Positions 42,174 to 53,010 of a stretch of 64,000 nucleotides of DNA are shown piece by piece (positions within the stretch are counted from its first letter, which is position 1; each line of letters begins with the position of its first letter). Both the position numbers and the translations under genes were made by a program. Source of the DNA: Pseudomonas sp. stari2 (GTDB lineage: Bacteria > Pseudomonadota > Gammaproteobacteria > Pseudomonadales > Pseudomonadaceae); contig NZ_CP099760.1 of NCBI RefSeq assembly GCF_040760005.1, positions 1,049,501-1,113,500 of the forward strand, given 5' to 3'. The notes under the pieces are model-generated. The model saw only the letters and a program-made list of their open reading frames with translations, had not been told where the DNA came from and made no database searches.

Positions 42174-43655
42174 ATGAGCAAAGAAGTACTGCTGGTTGTT
42201 GAGTCGGTATCCAATGAAAAGGGCGTACCGGCAAGCGTAATTTTTGAAGCGCTGGAGCTGGCCCTGGCCACTGCTACCAAAAAGCGTTTTGAAGACGAAG
42301 TTGATCTGCGTGTGGAAATCAATCGCCACACCGGTTCTTACGAAACTTTCCGTCGCTGGACGGTCGTCGAAGAGAATGACCTCGATGATCCGGCCATCGA
42401 AACCTGGCCAAGCAAGGTTGCTGAAACGCATCCAGGCGCCAAGGTCGGTGATGTCGTCGAAGAAAAGATCGAATCCATCGAATTCGGCCGTATTGCTGCG
42501 CAGACCGCCAAGCAGGTCATCGTGCAGAAAGTGCGCGAAGCCGAGCGTGCTCAAGTGGTTGATGCTTATCGCGAGCGCCTGGGAGAAATCATCTCCGGTA
42601 CCGTGAAAAAAGTGACGCGCGACAACGTGATCGTAGATCTGGGCAATAACGCCGAGGCGTTGCTGGCCCGTGAAGACATCATTTCTCGCGAGACCTTCCG
42701 TGTTGGCGTGCGTCTGCGTGCGCTGCTCAAGGAAATCCGCACCGAGAACCGCGGCCCTCAGCTGATCCTGTCGCGTACCGCGCCGGAAATGCTGATCGAG
42801 CTGTTCCGTATCGAAGTGCCGGAAATCGCTGAAGGCCTCATCGAAGTCATGGCCGCTTCCCGTGATCCGGGTTCGCGCGCCAAGATCGCCGTCCGCTCCA
42901 AGGACAAACGCATCGACCCGCAGGGCGCGTGCATCGGTATGCGCGGTTCGCGCGTCCAGGCCGTGTCGGGCGAGTTGGGTGGCGAGCGTGTCGACATCGT
43001 CCTGTGGGACGACAACCCGGCGCAGTTCGTGATCAATGCCATGTCGCCGGCAGAAGTGGCGGCCATCATCGTTGACGAAGATGCCCACGCCATGGACATC
43101 GCCGTTGGCGCAGACAATCTGGCTCAGGCCATCGGTCGTGGTGGTCAGAACGTGCGTCTGGCGAGCCAGCTGACTGGCTGGACCCTGAACGTGATGACCG
43201 AATCGGACATCCAGGCTAAGCAACAAGCGGAAACCGGCGACATCCTGCGCAACTTCATCGACGAGCTGGAAGTCGACGAAGAGCTGGCTCAGGTGCTGGT
43301 CGACGAAGGCTTCACCAGCCTGGAAGAGATTGCCTACGTACCGTTGGAAGAAATGCTCAACATCGACGGCTTTGACGAAGACATCGTCAACGAGCTTCGC
43401 GCTCGTGCCAAGGATCGCTTGTTGACCAAAGCCATCGCTACTGAGGAAAAGCTGGCAGACGCCCATCCGGCCGAAGACCTGCTCTCGCTTGAGGGTATGG
43501 ACAAGGATTTGGCGATGGAACTGGCGGTGCGCGGCGTAATTACCCGCGAAGACCTGGCCGAGCAGTCTATTGACGACCTGCTCGACATCGACGGCATTGA
43601 CGATGATCGTGCCGGCAAGTTGATCATGGCCGCCCGAGCCCACTGGTTCGAGTAA
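42174..43655 (+). CDS. nusA: transcription termination/antitermination factor NusA
   Basis: 493-residue RNA polymerase-binding factor. An N-terminal RNAP-binding domain is followed by the S1 domain (about 135-200), two KH domains with [12 protein letters not shown] and [15 protein letters not shown], and two acidic C-terminal repeats ([17 protein letters not shown] and [10 protein letters not shown]). It is the second gene of the rimP-nusA-infB operon. Confidence 0.98.
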   Translation: MSKEVLLVVESVSNEKGVPASVIFEALELALATATKKRFEDEVDLRVEINRHTGSYETFRRWTVVEENDLDDPAIETWPSKVAETHPGAKVGDVVEEKIESIEFGRIAAQTAKQVIVQKVREAERAQVVDAYRERLGEIISGTVKKVTRDNVIVDLGNNAEALLAREDIISRETFRVGVRLRALLKEIRTENRGPQLILSRTAPEMLIELFRIEVPEIAEGLIEVMAASRDPGSRAKIAVRSKDKRIDPQGACIGMRGSRVQAVSGELGGERVDIVLWDDNPAQFVINAMSPAEVAAIIVDEDAHAMDIAVGADNLAQAIGRGGQNVRLASQLTGWTLNVMTESDIQAKQQAETGDILRNFIDELEVDEELAQVLVDEGFTSLEEIAYVPLEEMLNIDGFDEDIVNELRARAKDRLLTKAIATEEKLADAHPAEDLLSLEGMDKDLAMELAVRGVITREDLAEQSIDDLLDIDGIDDDRAGKLIMAARAHWFE

Positions 43656-43682
43656 TTAGGCGCGGCCTGAGGAGAGAAATGC

Positions 43683-46202
43683 ATGACGCAAGTCACGGTG
43701 AAACAACTGGCCGATGAGGTCAAAACACCGGTAGAGCGCCTGTTGCAGCAGATGCGTGAGGCAGGTCTGCCGCACACCGCCGCCGAAGAACATGTGACTG
43801 ACAGTGAGAAGCAATCCCTGCTGACTCACTTGAAGAGCAGCCACAAGGCGAAAGTGGAAGAACCACGCAAGATCACGCTGCAGCGTAAAACCACCAGCAC
43901 CCTGCGTGTGGCTGGCAGCAAAAGCATCAGCGTTGAAGTCCGCAAGAAGAAAGTTTTCGTACAGCGTAGCCCGGAAGAAATCGAAGCCGAGCGCAAGCGT
44001 GAACTGGATGAGCGTCGCGCAGTAGAAAATGCTGCCCGTCAAAAGGCTGAAGAAGAAGCCCGCGTTCGCGCCGAAGAAGAAGCGCGTCGCCAGCCCGCTG
44101 CTGCACCGACCGCTTCCGCCGAGCCTGTTGCTGCGCCTGCGCCAGCCGCTGAACCCGTGCGCGAAGCTGCACCGGTTGTGGCTGCTGCGCCAGCTGCCGA
44201 CACTCGCAAGCGTGACGAACAGCGCCGTCCGGACAAGCCACGCGCCGACGACAACAACCGTCGCGGCAGCGGCGATGGCGAGCGCAAGAACGCTCCGCAT
44301 CGCGCTTCGGTCAAGGAAAAGGCACCGGCTCCACGTGTGGCGCCACGCACTACCGACGAAGAAAGCGATGGCTTCCGTCGCGGCGGTCGCGGCAAGGCCA
44401 AGCTGAAGAAACGCAACGCCCACGGTTTCCAGAGCCCGACCGGCCCTGTCGTGCGTGAAGTGAAGATCGGCGAAACCATCACTGTTGGCGATCTCGCTCA
44501 GCAGATGTCGGTGAAGGCTGCTGAAATCATCAAGTTCATGTTCAAACTGGGTACTCCGGCGACCATCAACCAGGTGCTTGATCAGGAAACTGCTCAGCTG
44601 GTAGCTGAAGAGCTGGGCCACAAAGTGACCCTGGTCAGCGACACCGCCCTGGAAGATTCCCTGGCCGAGTCCCTGAAGTTTGAAGGTGAGGCTGTTCCTC
44701 GTGCGCCGGTTGTGACCGTAATGGGTCACGTTGACCACGGTAAGACCTCGCTGCTCGACTACATCCGTCGTGCCAAGGTAGCTGCTGGCGAAGCCGGTGG
44801 TATCACCCAGCACATCGGTGCCTACCACGTTGAAACCGAACGCGGCATGGTCACCTTCCTCGACACCCCGGGTCACGCCGCGTTTACCGCAATGCGTGCC
44901 CGTGGTGCCAAGGCGACCGACATCGTGATCCTGGTGGTTGCGGCGGACGACGGCGTGATGCCACAAACCATCGAAGCTGTTCAGCATGCTCAGGCGGCTG
45001 GCGTTCCGCTGGTAGTCGCAGTGAACAAGATCGACAAGCCGGGCGCTGATCTCGATCGCATCCGTAGCGAACTGTCGGCCCACGGCGTGACCTCCGAAGA
45101 CTGGGGTGGTGACACTCCATTCGTTCCGGTCTCGGCGAAAATGGGTACCGGCGTCGACGAACTGCTTGAAGCAGTATTGCTGCAAGCCGAAGTTCTCGAA
45201 CTGACTGCCACTCCATCGGCTCCTGGCCGTGGTGTCGTGGTTGAATCGCGTCTGGACAAGGGCCGTGGCCCGGTAGCGACTGTTCTGGTTCAGGACGGTA
45301 CGCTGCGTCAAGGTGACATGGTGCTGGTTGGCTCGAACTACGGCCGCGTGCGCGCCATGCTCGACGAGAACGGCAAGCCGATCAAGGAAGCAGGTCCGGC
45401 CATTCCGGTCGAGATCCTCGGACTGGACGGTACGCCTGACGCTGGCGACGAGATGAGCGTGGTTGCCGACGAGAAGAAAGCCCGTGAAGTGGCTCTGTTC
45501 CGTCAAGGCAAGTTCCGCGAAGTCAAACTGGCTCGCGCTCACGCCGGCAAGCTGGAAAACATCTTCGAAAGCATGGGTCAGGAAGAGAAGAAGACGCTCA
45601 ACATCGTCCTCAAATCCGACGTCCGTGGTTCGCTGGAAGCACTGCAGGGCGCTCTGAACGGCCTGGGCAACGACGAAGTGCAAGTGCGCGTGGTCGGTGG
45701 CGGTGTCGGTGGTATCACCGAGTCCGACGCCAACCTGGCACTGGCTTCCAACGCTGTACTGTTCGGCTTCAACGTGCGTGCCGATGCCGGCGCACGGAAG
45801 ATCGTCGAGCAGGAAGGTCTGGACATGCGTTACTACAACGTGATCTACGACATCATCGAAGACGTCAAGAAAGCCCTGACCGGTATGCTTGGCAGCGATG
45901 TTCGCGAGAACATCCTCGGTGTGGCCGAAGTCCGTGACGTGTTCCGTTCGCCTAAGTTCGGCGCTATCGCCGGCTGCATGGTGATCGAGGGTACTGTTCA
46001 CCGTAACCGTCCGATCCGCGTACTGCGTGAAGACATCGTGATCTTCGAAGGCGAGCTGGAATCCCTGCGCCGCTTCAAGGATGACGCTTCCGAAGTGCGT
46101 GCCGGCATGGAATGCGGTATCGGCGTGAAGAGCTACAACGACGTCAAGGTCGGTGACAAGATCGAAGTCTTCGAGAAGGTTCAGGTTGCTCGCAGCCTCT
46201 GA
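43683..46202 (+). CDS. infB: translation initiation factor IF-2
   Basis: 839-residue GTPase that places initiator tRNA on the 30S subunit. The N-terminal IF2-N domain (1-60) is followed by a long charged and Ala/Pro-rich linker, a second IF2-N domain, the G domain with G1 GHVDHGKT, G3 DTPGHAA and G4 NKID, and the C-terminal domains. The linker shows strongly repetitive Ala/Glu/Arg codons. Confidence 0.98.
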   Translation: MTQVTVKQLADEVKTPVERLLQQMREAGLPHTAAEEHVTDSEKQSLLTHLKSSHKAKVEEPRKITLQRKTTSTLRVAGSKSISVEVRKKKVFVQRSPEEIEAERKRELDERRAVENAARQKAEEEARVRAEEEARRQPAAAPTASAEPVAAPAPAAEPVREAAPVVAAAPAADTRKRDEQRRPDKPRADDNNRRGSGDGERKNAPHRASVKEKAPAPRVAPRTTDEESDGFRRGGRGKAKLKKRNAHGFQSPTGPVVREVKIGETITVGDLAQQMSVKAAEIIKFMFKLGTPATINQVLDQETAQLVAEELGHKVTLVSDTALEDSLAESLKFEGEAVPRAPVVTVMGHVDHGKTSLLDYIRRAKVAAGEAGGITQHIGAYHVETERGMVTFLDTPGHAAFTAMRARGAKATDIVILVVAADDGVMPQTIEAVQHAQAAGVPLVVAVNKIDKPGADLDRIRSELSAHGVTSEDWGGDTPFVPVSAKMGTGVDELLEAVLLQAEVLELTATPSAPGRGVVVESRLDKGRGPVATVLVQDGTLRQGDMVLVGSNYGRVRAMLDENGKPIKEAGPAIPVEILGLDGTPDAGDEMSVVADEKKAREVALFRQGKFREVKLARAHAGKLENIFESMGQEEKKTLNIVLKSDVRGSLEALQGALNGLGNDEVQVRVVGGGVGGITESDANLALASNAVLFGFNVRADAGARKIVEQEGLDMRYYNVIYDIIEDVKKALTGMLGSDVRENILGVAEVRDVFRSPKFGAIAGCMVIEGTVHRNRPIRVLREDIVIFEGELESLRRFKDDASEVRAGMECGIGVKSYNDVKVGDKIEVFEKVQVARSL

Positions 46203-46273
46203 CTCGCGCACTTCAAGGGCCACGTCGGACCGTCGCATGAAAATGCGCGGTACGGCGTCAGGACTCTAAACGC

Positions 46274-46308
46274 AACGCCCGGTCTGGCTTTTTGTCAGGC
46301 CGGGCGTT
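46274..46308. other. hairpin between infB and rbfA
   Basis: A 13-bp stem (aacgcccggtctg / caggccgggcgtt, one G-T pair) with an unusual T-rich loop and no T-run after it. It is probably an RNA processing or stability element within the operon rather than a terminator. Confidence 0.45.
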
Positions 46309-46362
46309 TGCCGCTTTCAGACCTTGCGGGTTTCACCGCGGGGCAGTAACAGGTAACAAATC

Positions 46363-46761
46363 ATGGCAAAAGAATACAGCCGTACCCAACGTATCGGCGA
46401 TCAGATGCAGCGCGAGCTGGCCCAACTGATCCGTCGTGAAGTCAAAGATCCGCGTGTCGGCCTGGTCACCATTACCGCTGTCGATGTCAGTCGTGACGTG
46501 GGTCACGCGAAGATCTTCATCACCGTGATGGGGCAGGACAACGCTGAAGACATCGCGCAAAGCATCAAGGTGCTCAATGCTGCCGCCGGTTTCCTGCGCA
46601 TGCAGCTGGCCCGTGAAATGAAGCTGCGCAGCGTGCCTCAATTGCATTTCCACTACGACGAAAGTGTCGCCCGTGGTGCGCACCTGTCGGCTCTGATCGA
46701 GCGCGCGGTGGCCGAAGACAGTCAGCACGAAGCTGCTGCACCCGAAGACACCAAGGAGTAA
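46363..46761 (+). CDS. rbfA: 30S ribosome-binding factor RbfA
   Basis: 132-residue KH-fold protein for late 16S rRNA 5'-end maturation and cold adaptation. [20 protein letters not shown] at the start and [20 protein letters not shown] near the end are characteristic. truB starts four bases after its stop. Confidence 0.97.
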   Translation: MAKEYSRTQRIGDQMQRELAQLIRREVKDPRVGLVTITAVDVSRDVGHAKIFITVMGQDNAEDIAQSIKVLNAAAGFLRMQLAREMKLRSVPQLHFHYDESVARGAHLSALIERAVAEDSQHEAAAPEDTKE

Positions 46762-46765
46762 CTCG

Positions 46766-47683
46766 GTGGCTCAGGTCAAACGTATCCGTCGTAACGTCAG
46801 CGGCATCATCCTGCTCGACAAGCCGCTGGGGTTCACTTCCAACGCCGCGTTGCAGAAGGTTCGCTGGCTACTCAATGCCGAGAAGGCCGGCCACACCGGC
46901 AGTCTCGACCCGCTGGCCACCGGCGTTCTGCCGTTGTGCTTTGGCGAGGCGACCAAGTTCTCGCAGTATCTGCTCGATTCCGACAAGGGTTACGAAACCC
47001 TGGCGCAACTGGGCAAGACCACCACCACGGCAGACGCCGAAGGCGAGGTTTTGCAGGAGCGTCCGGTGACCGTTGGTCAGGCCGACATTGAAGCGGTCCT
47101 GCCGAAATTTCGCGGGCAAATCAGTCAGATACCGCCGATGTACTCGGCTCTCAAGCGTGATGGGCAGCCGCTGTACAAGCTGGCCCGTGCAGGCGAAGTA
47201 GTGGAGCGCGAACCGCGTTCTGTTACTATTGCGCGCTTGGAATTGCTGGCCTTCGAAGGCGATACTGCGCGTCTTGCGGTGGATTGCAGCAAGGGCACCT
47301 ATATTCGTACCCTGGTGGAGGATATCGGTGAGCAACTCGGTTGTGGTGCGTACGTCGCTGAACTGCGTCGTACCCAGGCCGGGCCTTTCACCCTGGCGCA
47401 GACCGTGACCCTCGAAGAGCTGGAAGCGGTACATGCCGAAGGCGGCAACGAAGCGGTCGACCGCTTCCTGATGCCATCGGACAGCGGCCTGCAGGATTGG
47501 CCACTGCTGCAGTTCTCGGAAGCGAGCGCGTTCTACTGGCTCAACGGCCAGCCGGTACGTGCCCCGGATGCTCCGAAGTTCGGCATGGTGCGGGTACAGG
47601 ATCATAACGGTCGCTTCATCGGTATCGGTGAAGTGAGCGAAGACGGGCGCATCGCGCCGCGTCGACTGATTCGGTCAGAATGA
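46766..47683 (+). CDS. truB: tRNA pseudouridine-55 synthase
   Basis: 305-residue enzyme that makes pseudouridine 55 in the T-loop of tRNAs. The catalytic aspartate is D48 in [18 protein letters not shown]-terminal PUA-like part is present. The start is GTG at 46766, with AAGGAG just upstream. Confidence 0.97.
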   Translation: MAQVKRIRRNVSGIILLDKPLGFTSNAALQKVRWLLNAEKAGHTGSLDPLATGVLPLCFGEATKFSQYLLDSDKGYETLAQLGKTTTTADAEGEVLQERPVTVGQADIEAVLPKFRGQISQIPPMYSALKRDGQPLYKLARAGEVVEREPRSVTIARLELLAFEGDTARLAVDCSKGTYIRTLVEDIGEQLGCGAYVAELRRTQAGPFTLAQTVTLEELEAVHAEGGNEAVDRFLMPSDSGLQDWPLLQFSEASAFYWLNGQPVRAPDAPKFGMVRVQDHNGRFIGIGEVSEDGRIAPRRLIRSE

Positions 47684-47733
47684 CCGAACGAGTGTGGCTG
47701 TTAACAGGCACGGTCACTACTCATTTATAGATA

Positions 47734-47779
47734 CAGGGATTTGTCCCTGGCCTGTTGAAACCGTTTTTGTAACGGTTTC
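47734..47779 (+). promoter_or_regulatory. two hairpins in the rpsO leader
   Basis: caggga-TTTG-tccctg at 47734-47749 and gaaaccgtt / aacggtttc at 47757-47779 lie just before rpsO. They could be S15 autoregulatory or processing structures; the rpsO leader of E. coli also folds, but the fold here is not the same by eye. Confidence 0.4.
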
Positions 47780-47798
47780 CTGATAAAAGGATTGCCTC

Positions 47799-48068
47799 AT
47801 GGCTCTCGACGTTCAAGAAAAAGCCCAAATCGTAGCTGACTATCAGCAAGCTGTTGGTGACACTGGTTCGCCAGAAGTGCAAGTCGCACTGCTGACCGCC
47901 AACATCAACAAACTGCAAGGTCACTTCAAGGCCAACGGTAAAGACCACCACTCCCGTCGTGGTCTGATCCGCATGGTTAACCAGCGTCGCAAGCTGCTGG
48001 ACTACCTGAAAGGCAAGGACCTGAGCCGTTACAGCGCTCTGATCGCTCGCCTGGGTCTGCGTCGCTAA
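47799..48068 (+). CDS. rpsO: 30S ribosomal protein S15
   Basis: 89-residue primary 16S rRNA-binding protein. [19 protein letters not shown], then [20 protein letters not shown] and [12 protein letters not shown] at the end match S15. It lies before pnp, the conserved order. Confidence 0.99.
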   Translation: MALDVQEKAQIVADYQQAVGDTGSPEVQVALLTANINKLQGHFKANGKDHHSRRGLIRMVNQRRKLLDYLKGKDLSRYSALIARLGLRR

Positions 48069-48261
48069 TCAGCGATTGCGCTAGAGGTTGGTTGTCTGTC
48101 GTGCGTCAACGGGTTTCCCGCTGGCGCATGGCAGGCTCCCAGCCTCAAGTTTTATCTGAACTACCGTTTTACCCGGACAATCAGCGGGCCGATTCCCGAC
48201 GTTGCCCAAGAATTTCGCAAGAAACCAGTTCCCCCAAGAGCCACAAAGAAGGTAGGACACC

Positions 48262-50367
48262 GTGAACCCGGTAATCAAAAAATTCCAGTTCGGTCAGTCG
48301 ACCGTTACCCTCGAGACTGGCCGTATCGCCCGTCAGGCCTCCGGCGCAGTATTGGTCACCGTTGACGACGACGTCAGCGTATTGGTGACCGTAGTCGGAG
48401 CCAAGCAAGCCGATCCGGGCAAGGGCTTCTTCCCTCTGTCCGTTCACTATCAGGAAAAGACTTACGCTGCCGGCAAGATCCCTGGCGGTTTCTTCAAGCG
48501 TGAGGGCCGTCCTTCCGAGAAAGAAACCCTGACTTCCCGACTGATCGACCGTCCGATCCGTCCGCTGTTCCCAGAAGGCTTCATGAACGAAGTGCAGGTT
48601 GTCTGCACCGTCGTTTCCACCAGCAAGAAGACCGATCCGGACATCGCTGCGATGATCGGTACCTCGGCTGCCTTGGCGATTTCCGGCATTCCGTTCGACG
48701 GCCCGATCGGCGCCGCGCGCGTTGCTTTCCACGAAAGCACCGGCTACCTGCTGAACCCGACTTACGAGCAGCAGGCTGCCTCGAGCCTGGACATGGTCGT
48801 TGCCGGTACTTCTGACGCCGTGCTGATGGTTGAATCGGAAGCCAAAGAGCTGACCGAAGACCAGATGCTGGGCGCGGTACTGTTTGCTCACGACGAGTTC
48901 CAGGTCGTGATCAACGCAGTCAAAGAACTGGCTGCCGAAGCGGCGAAGCCAACCTGGACCTGGGCACCGGCTCCAGAAGCCACCGAGCTGCTGGCTGCCA
49001 TCCGCTCCGAGTTCGGCGAAGCGATCTCCCAGGCTTACACCATCACCATCAAGGCCGACCGCTATGCGCGTCTGGGCGAGCTGCGTGACCAGGTGGTTGC
49101 CAAGTTGTCCGGCGAAGAAGGCCAGCCTTCGGCTTCCGACGTCAAAGCTGCATTCGGCGAAATCGAATACCGCACCGTTCGCGAAAACATCGTTAACGGC
49201 AAGCCACGTATCGACGGTCGCGACACCCGCACCGTACGTCCGCTGAACATCGAAGTCGGCGTTCTGCCGAAGACCCACGGTTCGGCACTGTTCACCCGTG
49301 GCGAAACCCAGGCTCTGGTAGTCGCGACTCTGGGCACCGCCCGTGACGCACAGCTGCTGGACACCCTGGAAGGCGAGAAAAAAGACCCGTTCATGCTGCA
49401 CTACAACTTCCCTCCGTTCTCGGTGGGCGAGTGTGGTCGCATGGGTGGCGCCGGTCGTCGCGAAATCGGTCACGGCCGTCTGGCCCGTCGTTCGGTTTCG
49501 GCGATGCTGCCTGCTGCCGACGTGTTCCCGTACACCATCCGTGTAGTTTCGGAAATCACCGAATCCAACGGTTCGAGCTCGATGGCTTCCGTGTGCGGCG
49601 CTTCCCTGGCTCTGATGGACGCTGGTGTTCCGATGAAGGCACCGGTTGCCGGTATCGCCATGGGTCTGGTTAAAGAAGGCGAGAAATTTGCCGTCCTGAC
49701 CGACATCCTGGGTGACGAAGACCACCTGGGCGACATGGACTTCAAAGTGGCCGGTACCGCCAAAGGTGTTACCGCGCTGCAGATGGACATCAAGATCAAG
49801 GGCATCACCGAAGAGATCATGGAAATCGCTCTGGGCCAGGCCCTGGAAGCGCGCCTGAACATCCTCGGCCAGATGAACCAGATCATCGGCCAGTCGCGTA
49901 CCGAGCTGTCGGCCAACGCTCCGACCATGATCGCGATGAAGATCGACACCGACAAGATCCGTGACGTTATCGGTAAAGGCGGCGCGACCATCCGTGCGAT
50001 CTGCGAAGAAACCAAGGCTTCGATCGACATTGAAGACGACGGTTCGATCAAGATCTTCGGCGAAACCAAGGAAGCGGCTGAAGCAGCACGTCAGCGCGTT
50101 CTGGGTATCACCGCAGAAGCCGAGATCGGCAAGATCTACGTCGGCAAGGTTGAGCGCATCGTCGACTTCGGCGCATTCGTCAACATCCTGCCGGGCAAGG
50201 ACGGCCTGGTTCATATCTCGATGCTGAGCGACGCTCGCGTAGAGAAAGTGACCGACATCCTGAAAGAAGGTCAGGAAGTGGAAGTGCTGGTACTGGACGT
50301 GGACAACCGTGGCCGTATCAAACTGTCCATCAAAGACGTGGCAGCGGCCAAGGCTTCGGGCGTTTAA
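48262..50367 (+). CDS. pnp: polyribonucleotide nucleotidyltransferase
   Basis: 701-residue 3'-5' exoribonuclease of the degradosome. Two RNase PH domains ([33 protein letters not shown]) flank a helical domain; a KH domain ([13 protein letters not shown]) and an S1 domain ([19 protein letters not shown]) follow. The start is GTG at 48262 behind GGTAGGA. The 190-base leader after rpsO is long enough for PNPase/RNase III self-control. A strong terminator follows. Confidence 0.98.
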   Translation: MNPVIKKFQFGQSTVTLETGRIARQASGAVLVTVDDDVSVLVTVVGAKQADPGKGFFPLSVHYQEKTYAAGKIPGGFFKREGRPSEKETLTSRLIDRPIRPLFPEGFMNEVQVVCTVVSTSKKTDPDIAAMIGTSAALAISGIPFDGPIGAARVAFHESTGYLLNPTYEQQAASSLDMVVAGTSDAVLMVESEAKELTEDQMLGAVLFAHDEFQVVINAVKELAAEAAKPTWTWAPAPEATELLAAIRSEFGEAISQAYTITIKADRYARLGELRDQVVAKLSGEEGQPSASDVKAAFGEIEYRTVRENIVNGKPRIDGRDTRTVRPLNIEVGVLPKTHGSALFTRGETQALVVATLGTARDAQLLDTLEGEKKDPFMLHYNFPPFSVGECGRMGGAGRREIGHGRLARRSVSAMLPAADVFPYTIRVVSEITESNGSSSMASVCGASLALMDAGVPMKAPVAGIAMGLVKEGEKFAVLTDILGDEDHLGDMDFKVAGTAKGVTALQMDIKIKGITEEIMEIALGQALEARLNILGQMNQIIGQSRTELSANAPTMIAMKIDTDKIRDVIGKGGATIRAICEETKASIDIEDDGSIKIFGETKEAAEAARQRVLGITAEAEIGKIYVGKVERIVDFGAFVNILPGKDGLVHISMLSDARVEKVTDILKEGQEVEVLVLDVDNRGRIKLSIKDVAAAKASGV

Positions 50368-50394
50368 TCACCCCGCCGCTTTAGCACAATAAAA

Positions 50395-50430
50395 ATGCCC
50401 CGCCGTGAAAACGGCGGGGCATTTTTTTTG
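50395..50430 (+). terminator. pnp operon terminator
   Basis: Perfect 12-bp stem atgccccgccgt / acggcggggcat with a GAAA loop and T8. It ends the rimP-pnp operon and the conserved core before the integrated element. Confidence 0.9.
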
Positions 50431-50497
50431 TCTGCGAAATATCGAGTCATTCTACGAAGTTGCCGACCTTCAATACCGGTGCTAGGTTTAGCCCACC

Positions 50498-50573
50498 GCC
50501 CGTGTAGCTCAGCCGGTAGAGCAGCGCACTCGTAACGCGAAGGTCGCAGGTTCGATTCCTGTCTCGGGCACCA
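50498..50573 (+). tRNA. tRNA-Thr(CGT), integration site
   Basis: 76 bases; acceptor GCCCGTG pairs with the 3' strand before the discriminator and CCA, the anticodon loop CTCGTAA gives CGT, and the T-arm has GGTTCGATTCC. An integrase gene starts 167 bases downstream in the same direction, the classic layout of an element integrated in a tRNA 3' end. The second att copy is not in the window. Confidence 0.95.
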
Positions 50574-50584
50574 CTCAATAGATT

Positions 50585-50659
50585 CATGCAGTGCCAAGCA
50601 GTAGCATGAGTCCACTTATAAGCCCGCTTAGTGCGGGCTTTTCGTTTCATGCGGTGCCA
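50585..50659. repeat. short repeats and terminator between tRNA-Thr and int
   Basis: catgcagtgcca (50585-50596) and catgcggtgcca (50648-50659) are near-identical direct repeats, each followed by a further catg. They resemble arm-type integrase sites. Between them lies the tRNA terminator: agcccgc / gcgggct at 50621-50639 with TTTT. Confidence 0.45.
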
Positions 50660-50739
50660 TCCAGTGTCATGCGAGCGCTTGTCTTTTGAGTACCTCTGCG
50701 AGTACCTTAGGTCTGTTCAATAATCTATGGGTACTCGGC

Positions 50740-51957
50740 ATGCCTTTGACGGCTTTGCAGGTTAAGAATGCTGTGCCTCGTGAGAGAGACTATGGCCTCG
50801 CCGATGGCGGTGGCCTATTTCTCTGGGTTCGCGTGGCGGGCGGCAAGTCCTGGCGCTTTCGCTTCCGTCTGGATGGCAAGCAATCTCACGTGTCCCTTGG
50901 CACAGTCAGCAACGTAACCCTTGCACAGGCGCGGCAGCTTGCCTTCGAGTCTCGCCAGCTTGTGGCACAGGGGCGACATCCTGGGCTTGAACGGAAGGTT
51001 GCGCGAGCCCAGGCGGCAATTTCACGAGCAAATACGTTCAAGAGCCTCGCTCTTGAGTGGCATCTCCACAAGTCGCCTCGTTGGTCGGCAGGCTATACCG
51101 CTGACGTTCTGGAAGCTTTCGAGCTGGATGTCTTTCCCCAAGTGGGCAATTTTCCATTGGCTGAAATCAAGCCGATGCAATGGTTGCAGGTTTTTCGTCG
51201 CATAGAATCACGAGGTGCATTGGAGAAGCTGCGCAAGGTTCGGCAGCGCTGCCAAGAGGTCTACCGTTTCGCAATTGCCACCGGCCGTGTTGAGTACAAC
51301 CCCATCGCAGATATTGGAGGGGCGCTTCAAACCCCAACGTCTCGACACTACCCCTTCTTGCCCATCGCAGAGCTACCCGACTTGATACATAGCTTTCAGG
51401 CATGTCCTGGGCACGATGTGGTGAAAATCGCTACCCGCCTGCTCATTCTGACAGGGGTACGAACTGCTGAGTTGAGGGGCGCTCCTTGGTCTGAATTCGA
51501 TCTTGATAGAGAGCTATGGGTAATCCCCGCTGTGCGAATGAAGATGCGCCGCGCTCATTCCGTGCCTTTGCCTAAACAGGCAGTGGCTGCATTGCGTGAG
51601 TTAGAAGACATTACTGGCGGCTATACCCTCGCATTCCCTGGCCGAAACGATCCAGCGAAGCCCATGAGCGAGGCTGCCATAAACCAGCTACTCAAGCGCT
51701 CTGGCTACGACGGTCGTGCTACAGGGCACGGGTTCCGCCATACGATGTCGACTACTTTGCATGAACAAGGATATCGCAGCGAATGGGTCGAAACTCAGTT
51801 GGCACATGTGGATAAAAACAGTATTCGCGGCACATACAATCACGCCCAGTATTTGGAAGGGCGTCGTGAGATGCTCCAATGGTATGCCGATCATCTGGAT
51901 TCATTATTATTGAATAGGTTCGTCGTTTCCACTGCATCGGTGGAGAGAAACATATGA
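50740..51957 (+). CDS. P4-type tyrosine recombinase / integrase
   Basis: 405-residue site-specific integrase. The N-terminal DUF4102-type arm-binding domain reads LADGGGLFLWVRVAGGKSWR and WRFRFRLDGK; a SAM-like core-binding domain follows. The catalytic domain has R in TGVRTAELRG, HxxR in GHGFRHTMST, and the tyrosine in IRGTYNHA, so all key residues are kept. ATG at 50740 is chosen; an upstream TTG at 50686 is unlikely. Its stop overlaps the next gene by 4 bases. It should mediate integration at the adjacent tRNA-Thr. Confidence 0.93.
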   Translation: MPLTALQVKNAVPRERDYGLADGGGLFLWVRVAGGKSWRFRFRLDGKQSHVSLGTVSNVTLAQARQLAFESRQLVAQGRHPGLERKVARAQAAISRANTFKSLALEWHLHKSPRWSAGYTADVLEAFELDVFPQVGNFPLAEIKPMQWLQVFRRIESRGALEKLRKVRQRCQEVYRFAIATGRVEYNPIADIGGALQTPTSRHYPFLPIAELPDLIHSFQACPGHDVVKIATRLLILTGVRTAELRGAPWSEFDLDRELWVIPAVRMKMRRAHSVPLPKQAVAALRELEDITGGYTLAFPGRNDPAKPMSEAAINQLLKRSGYDGRATGHGFRHTMSTTLHEQGYRSEWVETQLAHVDKNSIRGTYNHAQYLEGRREMLQWYADHLDSLLLNRFVVSTASVERNI

Positions 51958-52682
51958 CTGATGAGCTGATCCGTTTATGTGATCTTCTACCTATGTACTC
52001 TAATTATCATGGGGTCAGCTTGCCTGAGGCTGCATTTGGTCTCTACGAGCTTATGGATGAAGCTTTTCTTGCGTATATAGGTCGCTCTGAAGAGCTGCTT
52101 CCCGAACGGCTATTTTGGGTTGGTAGGGTCGGTTCACCAGAACCATCTGCCAGAGGTTATGTTTTAGGTCATGAAGGATTGCTTAAATACTTTAAAGGAT
52201 TGTGTGACTCATCTGATGGTATTCAATCTATTAACTGTTTTTGTCACGCGGAATATGAGTACACTAACGTTCCCGCTAGCATTGTATACTCCTCGAAGGA
52301 GGCTCTCAGTGAATGGTTAAAAAATGCAGGAGTTTCAGATCATCCGTTTGTTTTGGATGCTGGGGCGAATTCGAGAGAATATGGTGGGAGCGGTGCTGTT
52401 AGCTCTAAGGAGCTTAATTCAATTAGCTTAATTGTTAATGGATTAGTTGAGCTGATTAAAGAGGTTGACAAGGCCCATACGGTCCAGGGGCTTGATGCTG
52501 CTGCTCAGATGCGAGCTGATGCTATCAAGCGTCGTGCTTTAGGCGTTCGTTCGGTACGCAAGAATTTTAACCCATGCATGGCAATTCTATCGTTGGCCGA
52601 TGCTGCCCAAGTCGAGATGCCGAAAAGTCACAAGACCCTTGGGAAGTTCATGAAAGGCCATAGTCAAAGTGATATGGATTAG
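51954..52682 (+). CDS. unknown protein translationally coupled to the integrase
   Basis: 242-residue protein not recognised. The N-terminal half is acidic and aromatic (YSNYHGVSLPEAAFGLYELM); the C-terminal half has an amphipathic helix region (NGLVELIKEVDKAH) and a basic patch (AIKRRALGVRSVRKN). No signal peptide or membrane helix. The ATGA overlap with int suggests joint expression; it may assist recombination or be cargo. Codon use is AT-richer than the core genes. Confidence 0.7.
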   Translation: MTDELIRLCDLLPMYSNYHGVSLPEAAFGLYELMDEAFLAYIGRSEELLPERLFWVGRVGSPEPSARGYVLGHEGLLKYFKGLCDSSDGIQSINCFCHAEYEYTNVPASIVYSSKEALSEWLKNAGVSDHPFVLDAGANSREYGGSGAVSSKELNSISLIVNGLVELIKEVDKAHTVQGLDAAAQMRADAIKRRALGVRSVRKNFNPCMAILSLADAAQVEMPKSHKTLGKFMKGHSQSDMD

Positions 52683-52803
52683 CGTCCGTGATTTTTGAGA
52701 GTTTCCGGCATTTCCGTGAAAAACCGGCAATTGCCACGACTCGCTGTCACAGGTGCCATTAAATCCCTAGCCATCCAATCCGGTTCCAAGGAGACCCGTC
52801 CAG

Positions 52804-53010
52804 ATGGCTAGTCAACCTGTCTCACCTCTATTGCTTCGCCTACCTGGGGTCTGTGCTCTGGTAGGGCTTAGCAAATCTCAGATCTACCGGTTGATCCGAG
52901 CCGGCGATTTTCCTCCAGGCGTTTCCCTTGGTGCGAACTCTGTGGCTTGGCCTGCCGAGCAAGTACATGCCTGGGTGGCACAGAAGATCAGTGCATCCAT
53001 TCCTCAGTGA
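52804..53010 (+). CDS. AlpA-family excisionase/regulator
   Basis: 68-residue MerR/AlpA-like winged helix-turn-helix protein. PGVCALVGLSKSQIYRLIRAGDFPP at the front half and VAWPAEQVHAWV at the end are the AlpA pattern. Such proteins act as excisionases or as activators of integrase genes on prophages and islands. AAGGAG lies 10 bases before the ATG. Its stop shares a base with the start of the replication gene (TGATG). Confidence 0.85.
   Translation: MASQPVSPLLLRLPGVCALVGLSKSQIYRLIRAGDFPPGVSLGANSVAWPAEQVHAWVAQKISASIPQ

Noticed and set aside
43656..46238. 860-codon minus-strand open frame opposite infB
   Set aside because: Antisense shadow of infB, with no recognisable domain.
50621..50644. 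Hairpin after tRNA-Thr as an att structure
   Set aside because: It has a clear terminator form (GC stem plus T-run) and fits the end of the tRNA transcript.
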